From positions 124,001-188,000 of the forward strand of contig JANSLP010000024.1 of the NCBI GenBank assembly GCA_029298735.1: DNA of 64,000 nucleotides. Reading direction: 5' to 3'. Position 1 is the first letter of the stretch, and every line of letters starts with the position of its first letter. A model generated the notes under the pieces. It ran no database searches. It had not been told where the DNA came from and worked only from the letters and a program-made list of their open reading frames with translations. Made by a program: the position numbers and the translations under genes. This document shows, piece by piece, positions 1 through 11,939 of this stretch. The DNA comes from Ophiostoma sp. CBS 140.51. Taxonomy: Eukaryota > Ascomycota > Sordariomycetes > Ophiostomatales > Ophiostomataceae.

Positions 1-289
1 CCAATTTTGGTAGTCATCGCTCAGGACTTGCACTTCTTACGCGGTGCTCTGTTTGGAGTTTAAATTGGTTAATTATGAGCAACACGGAGTGCTTGGTGGT
101 CGGTCAGTGTATCATTTTGTTCAAGTGACTGAACGTTCATGCTTCACATCAGCATCGTCGTCCTTTTTCAAAGGGAAGTTGCCATATTCGGCTGCTTATC
201 ATTTTGTGAATCATCAATATTGGCGACGAAAAAAGTGAGGCTATCTATGGATGGATGCGCATAACTAACAAACTCCCACTTACGACGAG
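1..289. other. left-edge intergenic segment
   Basis: This segment lies downstream of the stop codon of the minus-strand gene that ends at 290. I see only a short open frame without coding character, so it most likely holds the 3' untranslated region of that gene plus unassigned spacer. Confidence 0.5.
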
Positions 290-2383
290 TTAATCATTGT
301 GAGAGTCATCACTGCCTGTGGACGTAGTCTGCCATAGCCACTGCGACTGGACCGACATTTGCATCGACTGCGGAAGCTGTTCCAATAGTCCTTGGGACGG
401 CTTGGGCGGGAGGAACCTCTTCTTCTGCACAGGACGCGCCAATTGCTGCTGATGTTGCTGTTTCTGCTGAGGCTTCGGCTTCAAGTTGATGCAGTGAATT
501 CGGTCCTGGTATGTCCGGTGCCGTTCTTGTAGAGTCTCGACTAGTTGTTCACCGTAGCGGGTGCGGTCCTGGACCGGTGCCTGGCGCATAAATTGGTGAA
601 GGTGCTGTGGGAGTTGCGACGATGACGAAGGTGTCGACGATGTCCTCGGCGGAGTCGTTCTTCTCTTTGGTACAGCCACTTTTTGCTTCTCTATCAATGC
701 ATCCATCTCACGAATAAACCCCCGCAGTGGAGGGAGTCTCTCAGGAGCATGCGGTCCAGGTTTCTGGGGATGAAGTCGAGGAAGGTTCGGGCCCTTGGGT
801 TTCTTGGTACCAGCTGGTGGACAGTCGGCTGTTCTCTGCTTCTGATTTTGAAGAGGATTGGACGGACCCCTTGATTCGGCTCGAGGGCAGACGGGAGACG
901 GAATGAGAGCGCCTTGCCGCATCTCCATTATCAACTCTCGGTGATGGCTGCCGCTACTGCCAGACCGATTCTTCCCAGATGTCGTGGATTTAATGAGTGT
1001 AGAAGACGACGACATGGAAGGTGATGTAGAAGAAGATGTCCTTCTGCGTCGCTCACGGGAGCTAGATGCGGGCCGGGCCGGCTCCTTCCCTTTCTTCTCT
1101 TTGTTTTCTTTGTTCTGACGACCGGCGTTCTTTTGTGTTTGCGTGCTCTCCTCTTCATCTTCCGTCTCGTTATCATCGACGACTTGTCTTTGTACGCGTT
1201 CTAACCGAGCCACTCTCGCCCCACGCTCTGCTTCAAGTCGTGCATCGTCCGCCTCGACGTCAGGCCCAGGCATCGTAAAAACTTGCCCCTTCAAAGGGCT
1301 CAGTACCACTTCCAGCGTGTCCATCCTGCTATAGCTAAAATACGTCAACCCGCTGCCAATAAACTCTGGCGGTGCACCGGGGCCCACCTCGGGGCCGACG
1401 TGCACAATCAGCTTGCGCGGCAGGGCCAGCAACGGCAAAGGCTGGGAGACGGGCAGGGAGAGTGTCGTGTTGGCCGGCCACATCAAAGGCACCGAAGAAA
1501 TGGGCGTGCGTCGGCAGTACCACTTGCCGTGGATGAGGCGGGAGACGTGGGCGACGAGATGGCCAGTTTCGGTTGCGATAGATGGCGTATTGGATCCCAG
1601 CCTCGCCTCGGGACAGACAAGACTGATGGCCTTGGTGACCTCAATAGGGGTGTTGTTAGGTGGTGTCAACAGAAAGTGATAGCGACTGCTGAGGCGGACA
1701 AGTTCACGCACGGGCAGTGGCTCGTATGCAGAGATGCGAATGGGTTTTGGTGGCCCCGAAGGAAGCAGTGGAATGGCATTCGTACGCAGCTTCTGGGGCT
1801 GGGCAGAGTCCGCGGGCGGCGTAGGCATGCCACTGGCAGGAGAAGCTTCCTCGTCTACCCACAGACATAGCTGGGCCACGTCCACTATCCCATCGCTAGA
1901 CAGCAAAACTTTGCGGCCGTTGGGACAGTACAGCACGTAAGAAGTTGTCTCGTTCTGTTGCATTGTTGTCATTGTCGTCATTGTTGGTCGTCCGACGCGC
2001 TGCCGTTTGTTTGGAGAAGTGTCGTCGGTTGTACTGTTGTCTGTCTCCCTCTCTTTTCCTTTCCCTTTGATGTCCACATCAACCTCCCGGCTGTCTCTAG
2101 TGCGTCCGAGAAACTCGCTCTCCAATACCCACTCGCCGTATGATGAATCAGGGCGCATGTTCGCGTTGGAAGAAGATGCCCGATCTGGCTGCAACGGTGA
2201 TCGTGGCCGTTTGCCAAGTATGATGTCAGGCAGCTGGTTGGGTACTTCTTGCTGGGGCTGCTTGGTAGTGGTTGTGGCTGTTATCGTGACGGTCGAAGAT
2301 GAAGAATAACGACTGGGCATGGAAAAGATGGGCTTCGCAGTGAAGGCCGCGCTAGTAATGCCTGGCTGAGGAGGAGCGAGCAT
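290..2383 (-). CDS. unknown 697-aa low-complexity protein
   Basis: This is a single uninterrupted frame of 697 aa starting at an ATG (complement of 2381-2383); a second in-frame Met follows at about residue 22. I do not recognise the family. The only part that looks folded is roughly residues 145-375, which carries strings such as SYVLYCPNGRKVLL, ISAYEPLPVRELVRLS and HGKWYCRRTP and reads like a beta-rich module. The flanks are disordered. The N-terminus is Ser/Thr/Pro-rich with KRPRSP and NKRQR basic clusters that could be nuclear localisation signals. The centre has an acidic ETEDEEE patch followed by a long Ser/Arg/Lys tract, and the C-terminus has a Gln-rich run and PVQKKRFLPPKP. A nuclear or regulatory role is possible but is only inference. 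Frame length and composition make it a credible gene. The next gene upstream is divergent and 11 kb away. Confidence 0.75.
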   Translation of the reverse strand: MLAPPQPGITSAAFTAKPIFSMPSRYSSSSTVTITATTTTKQPQQEVPNQLPDIILGKRPRSPLQPDRASSSNANMRPDSSYGEWVLESEFLGRTRDSREVDVDIKGKGKERETDNSTTDDTSPNKRQRVGRPTMTTMTTMQQNETTSYVLYCPNGRKVLLSSDGIVDVAQLCLWVDEEASPASGMPTPPADSAQPQKLRTNAIPLLPSGPPKPIRISAYEPLPVRELVRLSSRYHFLLTPPNNTPIEVTKAISLVCPEARLGSNTPSIATETGHLVAHVSRLIHGKWYCRRTPISSVPLMWPANTTLSLPVSQPLPLLALPRKLIVHVGPEVGPGAPPEFIGSGLTYFSYSRMDTLEVVLSPLKGQVFTMPGPDVEADDARLEAERGARVARLERVQRQVVDDNETEDEEESTQTQKNAGRQNKENKEKKGKEPARPASSSRERRRRTSSSTSPSMSSSSTLIKSTTSGKNRSGSSGSHHRELIMEMRQGALIPSPVCPRAESRGPSNPLQNQKQRTADCPPAGTKKPKGPNLPRLHPQKPGPHAPERLPPLRGFIREMDALIEKQKVAVPKRRTTPPRTSSTPSSSSQLPQHLHQFMRQAPVQDRTRYGEQLVETLQERHRTYQDRIHCINLKPKPQQKQQHQQQLARPVQKKRFLPPKPSQGLLEQLPQSMQMSVQSQWLWQTTSTGSDDSHND

Positions 2384-5300
2384 GGTGAGAGTGTTGAAGT
2401 AAATTGGTTTAAACGAACGGGAGAACTATGGAGGTCTAGATAGCTGTCGTTGGCAGGTAATGAAGGAAGGAGAACTGGAGACGACCGTTGCGCCTGTACG
2501 TCGTAGATTTCTCAATGATGTCGATCCTGGAAGCCTCGAGTTATATATGAATACAATAGGGATCTACCTTGAAATGGACTCGCGGATGGCGGGGGTAAGT
2601 GGGAACCAAATGTGGCTGCCAGAAAATCAAAAGGCTGACGAAAAAGAAAAGAAAAACAAACAAAAAATTCTGGCTATCAAGATAAATTAAGATGGTGAGC
2701 CTGATCGGAGAAGACACAAATATAATATGCCACCAAGTATACAAAACAAAACCCAGCTTCCTACACGCAGACTTGTGCATCTTCCGTACCCCTGCATCGG
2801 CTGTTGGCAGTGAAGTTTTATATACGGAGTACCTAGTCTATCCAGCTGTCTCGAAGACTGGAGAGGATGGAGGGGTATGATATTCGGGGGGGAGGGTGGG
2901 AGTGGACGGGTGCTTGCCTCCGATTCAGCTTGACAGTCCGGCTCTATTCCGGGGGCCCATTGTCCATCTGGCTCTGCCTTACATGCATAAAAAGAACCAA
3001 GCACGATGTGAGTGGCTCTCGAGCTTTTCAGCTCGTAGGGACCTTGATTTAATATCTATGGTTGGCTATAAACTACATACTCCTCGTGGCATATCCATCG
3101 TGACAAAGAGCATGAAGTATTATGCGGCGTACTTTTGGAATTGTCAGTTGAAAAGGCGGCCGGTGCTGCACATCATATTAATTGTCGATATTGGTGGAGA
3201 GCTGTTTCGTGAAGAAAAGCGTTCAAAACACACGGCAATTTGAAGCCAAGCTGACCCAAACAAAAATTTAGCGGGCCACGATCCCTAAAGCTAAAGATTT
3301 TTAGCGAGCTACTGCCCTTTGATTTGGCCGACCTAGTGAAGAAAGATCAACAGCCATTAACGGCCTGGCCCTAACAAAATAAACTGGCTTCTCAGATAAT
3401 AATCGGAGAGCGCGTCGCGTCTGATGGTGGTGAGATAAAGTTCCATAATTAAAAACCGGTTCCCAATGGTGTCGTACAACTCTAGAAACCCGCACCGTCC
3501 GGCGGCAAACTCGTCTAAAAATGGTGCATGGATCTTTGCGGCAAACCCGAGAGATTGAAAACAAGAAATTTCAACCCAGACCTAAGCGACGCGCACGGCA
3601 TCGCCTCACACATCATACGTCGTACCACACCTGCATGCCCAGAGACAGAGATGCTAGAATTGCATATTGAAAAGTGTGCACAAAATTTACAAACCACGAA
3701 ATTATTAGGTCATTAATCGATTTTATTCCTTTTCATTCTCTCGCTTCTTCACTTGGCATCACAGCTGTCTACCCCCTAACATAGCCGTCCTTCCCGAGTC
3801 GGAACAAGAGCCTCTTAGAATAAACGGGACCTAAAAGAGAATATTCTCCAAGGAAGGAATGAATAAAAGGCAGCTCATGTACAAAGTAATTGTGTACCGT
3901 CATCGAAACGTAAGTATCCATGTTATCGAAGGCACTTCTCCACATTCTGCATTCTGCATCCCATGCATGTCTTATGCGGGCCTCTCATCAACAGACCAAG
4001 AAAGCTATCAGAGCCCAATAGACCACACCAATGTATGGATCCTGTGCTGGTCAGACCAATATGTTTTATGCAGAAAGCCAAAAAGAAATCATGTCGGAAC
4101 AGTTTATTCATCTTCACCATATGCAAGGGATCGAATGTTTCTCAAAAGTGAGTACAAACAGACACAGCATCATCATCGGACATCGGAGGCCGGCCACCGC
4201 ACAGGTGCATCTTGTTGGCTGCACAAAAACGCCACAAAGCCTCCTTCTCCGTAGCCAAGAGGGGTGGATGGAGGGGCTGGAAAGTAGAGGAAGTGAAAAG
4301 GACAAAAAATAGAGAAGACAAGCGGTCAAAACAAAGTGTGAAGTCTTGCAGTCTCGTGGCTTTCAAGCGCAAGACCTATGCATAGATACATCGAGAACTA
4401 TCGTCTGAAAGCCATCGTATGAACCCTTTGTCTAGGATATCCTTGCTTGCCACTGCCCGGATTTCGGAGTTTCCCGCTGATGGCCACGTCTTGCTCAAAA
4501 CAAAACAAAACATAAAAATTAAGCAAATCTGGATCGAGTCCTGCACGAGAGGAATTCCCGGGTTCCCGAACCACACCCGTCACGGACGCTATTTTGGCAT
4601 CTTGCTCACCGGTTGAAATTTTCATGGCGGGTCTCCCAGCCCAACCAGCAATTCTGTTTGTCACTTGGGGGCTGGATTGGGCTGAACTTTGCTAGGCCAG
4701 ACCCATCCTATGTCTTGAAACCCAACCGAAAAGGTCGAGCTGCATATAGGGGCATGTATCATGCCGATCCTTCTCTTGCTATCAACTTTCTTTTGTCAAC
4801 TCCTTTGCTTTCACACTCCCGCTTGTTCCTCTCCTGCAGGTCAATATTTGCCAGCTTCCCCGTTGTGTTTTGTGTTTGCTTTTTCCAGTCCAGGCATCTA
4901 GGATTCGAGACACCCCACAACATCCCTTCGTTGAAAATAAAAACGCCACAAGGACTGCGCGCGGTTCCGCAGTGAAACAGCAAAAGCCAATCACCCTGGA
5001 CTGTGTCTCTCGGCGGTGAGAAATGCTCGTTTGAGTTGTCATATCTCCTGTCTTGCTTTTGTATGTATGTACATAGAAACACGAGTACTGTTTGAACTTA
5101 TTGTGGCCCATCCCAGACAGCCATGCAGATCCAGGCCCCGGAATGCAAGCAATTGTTACTTTACCTTGCCTGTCCAAATTGGTCCCTCGTATTTACAAAA
5201 ATAGTATCGATTTTCAGTGAGCTGGTATCGGCTATATATCAGAAGAAATGGGTGTGGTAGGACCAAATATATGGTGTAGAATCCAGCAATACAAGCAGCT

Positions 5301-8300
5301 TCTGGACAAAACCACAGAGACAAACAATACGGTCCAAATCTGACCTCTTTGGGTATCTTATCCAGGTATCTAGATCCTGCCATATCGTGTCCCAAGAAGA
5401 GGAATGCTGTCCCCATTTCCCCGCCTTTTGCAGCCTTTTTTGTCACACTCAAGATCTTCATGGGCATAGATCGAAGTCAAGAGCCCTCCATATTGTTTCT
5501 GCATTCTTTTGCGCTCTTTCGATGCTTTTGTTGTTTGTCTTTTTCTTATCAGATGGACCTAACTTCTCCCAGCTTGAGGCCGCTAAAACTAAGTGTCCGT
5601 AGCGTGTTCAGCGTGCATAGGCGCCCCAAATATAGGCGATCAATAGCTCATTCTACAGTGAGCTCGAGGGGCCACAATAGTGGGTTCTATTTGCTTAGTC
5701 ATAATACGACCCATATCCACCACGCAATTCATTTCGCTCTGAAAATTTTCGACTGGTCCAAAAAATCTCAACCTCGTTTCTACCAAAATCTATCATCCTC
5801 ACCCAAAACCAGCACCATGTCCGCGTCTGCGCGCTCGCGCAAACGATTCCCTTTTGAGATGGCAGTGATAACTTGACAGCTCTCTGTTTACTTTCCTTTC
5901 TTCTTCCTTTCTACCCTGTTCTTTCCCCGAGCGCGCTCCTCACGCTCCCTCTCCCCTCACCTCCAGCAATGTCTCAAAAGACGACCTTCCTTGTCTGAGG
6001 CGTCTCAAAGTATTGGTGGCGGCATCCTGCCGCCTCCTCCTAGACTTTACCGATGTTGTTGACGAACAGCTGAGAGTTCAGGCGAGCAAAACAGCGAAAA
6101 CGGAAACCTCCGCTGCTGTGCGAGGCCGAGCCAGGAATCTGAACAAACCCCCAGTCTTTTGGACTTCTGAGAAATGAGAGATCGAGAGATGGAGGGTGGG
6201 GACATCCTCCGAGTGGACGAAAAGGAGAGACGGCAGAGAACATGGCTGAACAATGCTTTATTTGTGGCTTGCTGGCCTCCGCCTTTTCTGTCCCCAAACT
6301 CTCCTGCCTTTCCTTTCACCCCAGGTTGCACAAGGTCCTTGCAGGCCGAACGAGCAGGCCAGTGGAAGCTACACCGGCGGACGGCAAGGCCGCAATACGT
6401 ATACACAAACATACTACAGACTGTTTGGATGTTTTTTTTTTTCCAATTTGGCAGAATTGTGCGCCTGAAACCAACAGTCAGGCTGGTCGGCCAGGGTGGT
6501 ATGCCGTACAATCACTGCCCCCCAGGCCGCCCAGCCTCGAGACAAGACAAGGTACGTTTATTTTTGCACTTTCAAGACAAACCAAGACCAAACCTCCTCG
6601 CAAAATACCTCGCAAACAAGGCCTGAGAATGGCAACTCTCTATATGATGACTTCCAAAATTTACAATGCTTGACTGCTGAAAGAGATTAAGACCCTCTTA
6701 CTGCGGACAACACGGACAAGACTGACCGAGATCATTGCCATTCTCACTTGCTGGGTTGTAACTGTTTTGTTATGAATATTCTTTTGTTGTCAGGAGCACT
6801 CGCTAACAAAACCCAGTTGAAGTAAGCATTCAGGACATCCGTAACACGACATACAGATAAAAACAAGTCTGGACTGCTGTCCCGACAGTAGATAAAGAAA
6901 TTGTAGATACGTAGAGGGAATGGGGACAAACCCCGATCCGGACGAGTTGATATAGATGGTACATACCAAGAGTCAATACAAACAATATGCCAAACAAAGC
7001 AGAAGACGGTAGAGGCGATTCCAAGCTAGAGATCGTCTATTGTTAACAAGCCCGGCACTTCTCCCATGTGCATGCGTGACGGGCAGAAGTGGATGTCTGG
7101 GCGTGCTAGGGAAGCAAGCTTCTAAGCGATGTTTTGATCGTGCATACACTCGCACTTGCATCGTGGCCAATGTTTTGCGTCGAGATGTTCCCACTTCAGC
7201 CGTGCAGGCCTCGTGTGTTGGGCTTCAAAAGCGGTGACCAGCCATTTTTTTCACGATGCCATCATAAATGGCGGTGACGGCTGTCACCGAGCCTCTTCAA
7301 CTACCTTGTACCCTGCTGCTCGCAAGAATTTGCTTTCATCAGTAACCATCGTGCATATTCGCATTTCAAGATGCGAGGAAGGTGGCACGGACAGCATGGT
7401 CATACGATTCACACATGGCAGAAAGCAAAGAACAGACGAACTAGCAACACAGAGTGGAGCATGATGGAAGGATCCACGCAAAATCACATTCGTGTGGGTA
7501 CTTCGTGTAAAAATGCAATCACATCGGGCTTGCATGCAGAGAGGCTTGAAGCTGTGCTTGCTTGTTTACCCGAAAACATGGTGCAATCTTGATAGAAGGC
7601 ACCGATCAGCACAAATACAAAGAATGCCACCCGCAAAGCTGGGGCAGAGCTGCCAGAGCTGCCAAATTGGTTCCCGAACACCAGATCGGCAAGCATGGCC
7701 GGCAGGGGTTGGAGGTGAAAGACGGAAAGAAAAAGAAAGTTGCGGTGAATTACCACACGTTGTTTTACAGCGCTCGCAGGCTGTAAATCGTTTCTTGTAG
7801 TTCTTGCAGCCCAATCCCATTGCCATTCTCTGTTGCAATTGTTTTGTTTTGCGCGGCTGGGCCACGGAAAGAAGCAAGTGGCTCAATCTTGCATCTTCTC
7901 CACAGTGTGATAGACAAGACAGACATACAGACAGGGTCTACTCTTTGTTCTTCGGCGTCCATAAAAAACCCTGGCGTTTAAAATGAACGGCCAAGCAGTG
8001 GCAGAATCCGATTATCCTTTCCTTTTCCTTTCTTTTGTCCGTGTCTTTTACTCGATTCTGGCGCAAAGAGAACCCATGTATTCCCCCCTGGTCGCGGTCC
8101 CGGCCCGCGAGGCCTTTAATTTGAAGCCCGTCCCGTTGAAATATTGGCGTCGAGCTGGGAACGTTGGAATTCGCTTTCACAAAAAAAGGGCTCCGTCGAT
8201 GGGCGCTCCCGTACGTTAGTGGAGCGGGCTCGACGGCCGCTAGTAAACAAAGGACTGTTTCCGAGTCGAAACGAAAGACGTCGAGATGTGCGGGAGCAGG

Positions 8301-11300
8301 GAACAAGGGGCATATGGGCGCTAATCTGAATGTCAACCTGTCTGCCTGTCAATCAAGACTTTCACGAGGGAGCCCAGACAAAAGGACGCTCCATTCAACA
8401 TCAAGAGTCGAAACACGGGCACCCCATCCCCATCGACAACAATGGGACCCGGTCCCAATCTCTGGACCCGAGAGAAACAAAGAAGCGAAAAGAAAAAAAA
8501 AATACTCGAGAACCCATCGCACCCCTCCCCACACGAGCAGATATCTGAGTCTTTGATGCGAATTGCCCTGCCCATCTCTCCTATTTTGAAGTATTACAGC
8601 ACTCGCAAGGAATTGCTCGACTAGGGCTTTCCATTGTGTTGGGTATGAGTATAGTTTCTTCATTGGTAATTGACACGAAATACGAAGTATGTGTAGGATC
8701 GTGCCCGACATGACAACATACACAGAAACTTGCATGTTGCAAAGAAGTCCATCAAACTACACCATCCAGTCACCTTGCGCTTATGCTTGCTTTCCTCCAT
8801 CGTCTTAAAATTGCCATCACAGTATCCCCCGATTGACTTCTCACCTTGAGGCCTTATCTTGTCCTATTTTGCCCTGCACATCTGTACCTTAGATCAACAA
8901 GCGGTAAGGCCATTCCAGCTGAACCACTAGAAGACAGTGTCTTACTCGGCAAGAAAGTGATGATACAACGACTTCAGTGTATGGTCGATACCGTGTTAGT
9001 TTCGACGGTTCTCCCGTAAAATAGCCCCGTAACTCCACACCACCACACCTTCCATTGTGTTTTTGTTTTGCATTTTGACAAATAACCTGCAACTCCTATT
9101 CGCTCCTCCTCTCGTAGTGCTGCAATTCGTCCAAAATACATTTACACCGAGTTGATCAATCTTCCTTGATGCATCTTGAAAGCAAGAGTGCGGGGGTTGA
9201 GATACGAGTCTCTCCTGACTTTTAAAAGGCTGAAGGCATATGCAAAAAAGTGCTAGTCAAAAACAAGAATTGAAACGTGCAATATTCTGCGAACATGATA
9301 AGGCGGTGAATGAAGAATTAAGCGGTCAAAGAGGAAGTTTGAAGCACATGGTGGTGAATGGCAATGGAAGTTGCTCGCCTCAGTGTTTGTGAACTTAAAC
9401 AATACAGCCAGAGCGGTTCGGTAGCCACGGAACGGAGCGGAAGACAGAGGGAAAGAGCAACCGCTCGGGGTGTACATGCTCGCCATGCACAACGAAAGAG
9501 TGGACGGACAAGATGTCCCGTTTCAAAGAGAAGGAACGACTTGACAATGGGTAGTCCATAAGTTTAAAAAAAATTGAAACAGACACCAGCCTTTTCGAAA
9601 ATATGTGGCAGAGCATGGATATTCTAGACTCCCCTTATCCTGGTTGTTTATTTCTATACTTCCCGATTGCCGTGCTAGCACGATGTCAGCGATCGAGAAG
9701 TCAAGAATTGCTCCGAGCGGCTGTACGGGGTCCACGGTAGATGAAGAATCTAGTCGCTCAAACCCAGGTGTCCTGGGCCAGAAAAAGAAGAAAGTGTAAA
9801 TTGTCTGTCAAGAACCTGCAACTAACAGGAGAACAAGCATGACACAACGGGGCTTCTCTCCCTGCGCCTGGACTCTAACAATGCGGTCCAATGTCTAGCG
9901 CACCCGCTAAATAGATGGGACGCACAGAGCTTCAGAGGGTGCCGTTGGGCTCCATAGCCCGTTGGAGCCGTTGATCATAGGGTTGCCGCCCCGACAAGTC
10001 CGCTCACCATTCAGAAATGCAACTGCTATTTACTCGAATGCAGGCACAATATTTGTAGTGTGCTTCTGCTAAACTCTGGATTTGAAAGAATTTTGGCCGT
10101 CTAAGTGCTGCCGTGATGCCCAGTCTTTGGATGGTCTGGCCGGCTGTGCTCTCAGAAAATGGGCTCTACTGGATCAGCCGATTGCTGCAGTGCTACCTTC
10201 CATCGCCCATGTCTCATCGCCAACTATCCACCGTTGGACAGGTACGATGGAGAGTTTGGCTGCTGGGAGAGCTGCTCGCACAAGAACCTGTTGGGTGCTT
10301 CGGAGAAAAAGGACGACAAAGAGGGGTTAAGGAAGAGAAAAGGGATGAGATGGGAAACATGGCTTGCATGAAGGTTGGGGACATTGTGATCTAAGAGAGG
10401 AAAGGAGATGCTCAAGAGTACGTAAGGAAAACTCCAGTCGATGCATCATGTCGTTTGAAAGCCTTGCGAAATTGGAAGGATACACAAGGCCAAGACAGCA
10501 AGAGTCCTGGAATCAGGTACAACGACGCACAGAGATACAGAATGCACGTTAAAAAGAGGGGAGGGGAGCACAAAGAGCGGAGAAGACAGAGTCCACCGCG
10601 TGGCGCTGGTTGCGCGAGAGGGGTTGATGGGGTTTGGTGGACAGTGGATATCCGGGATTGGCTGAATATTGTGTGGACATGGCCTGGACCAAGACATGCA
10701 GATATACCCCCATACAGTTGCAGCTGAAGGACATCGAAAAGACGCCGAAAAACAACAATTATCACGGCTTCATGAAAGATGGATGGCAAAATAGATGCAA
10801 ATAAAATTGGCGGCTGTTGTAAGTGCTGATAAAAATACCGGGCAAAATAAAAGGCTGGGTCGCGTTGTTTTGTTATCATGGAATCCAAAATTGCAGAGGC
10901 AGAAATGGACCGCCACGATGATAATAGGCTGAGAAGGCAACCAAAAGGGCCAAAAAGGACATCAAAACACACCAAAGATACCAAAGAAAGAAAGCAAGGG
11001 GGATGCAATGACTAGAGGTGGCGTGAGTTACAGCAGGTAAGACATACAGTCGGGTGGTGGTGGGAAGACATAAAAGAAAAGGTCGAGTCTGAGGACGGGC
11101 GATGGCTGCGCTAGGAAAATGGTGGGTGGCCCTTCATTTTCTGATTTATTCTGTAAAAGTAAAAAAATGTTAAAATACAGACCCAGCAGGAACTCCAGCA
11201 AACCCCAGCAAAAAGAACCAAGTGGACGGTGCAGCCGGTCAAAAAGTTGCAGGGGTGGGCTCTTCCGGGGCACGAAGCCGGGAGCTAGTGTGGCTAGGCC

Positions 11301-11939
11301 AAGGGATGGGAAAGGTTGTTTTGATGTCTTGGGTGCAAAGGGGTGTGGGGAAGAGGGGGTGTGCACATATTGGAACGCGCATCCCAAGCACAAAAGTAAA
11401 GCAATGGGAGTTGCAAAATGTGATAGATTTCAGCACAAGGACTTGAGGGAGACGATCAAAAGTGACAAGTCTCAAAAGAAGACGATAAACGAAAAGAAAA
11501 AGAAGGGAAGCACGGCATCGCACCTTAGGTGTGAGCCCAAGCTTGTGTAGAAAAGAGAACAGGCCTTCGGAAGCACCCCAAGCTCTCGACAAAGCCCGCG
11601 ATACGAAAATGGAAAAGAAGTTGACAATATTCCAGGAAAGTACTTTCAAACATATCCATGGCCAGGTTACGTTGGTTCTGGGGCCCAGGAGTCGCCGGTG
11701 CCAGAGTGTCGGAAAAAGAAAGCAACGTGGGTCGCAGAGGGGGTGTCTGTCACATCAGAACGACCAAATAACAAAAGGCTCACGACAAAAAGAAAATAGA
11801 AGGAGTTAAAGGCAATATCAGAAGTCAATCCCACAGAAAGTTATCATATAATAGAATACGAAATGGATGAGAAGTGACAACAGCGTGAGCTTTGTACCAG
11901 CTCTCGCCTGGCCTGAATTTTGGTCGCTCTTGGTATCTT

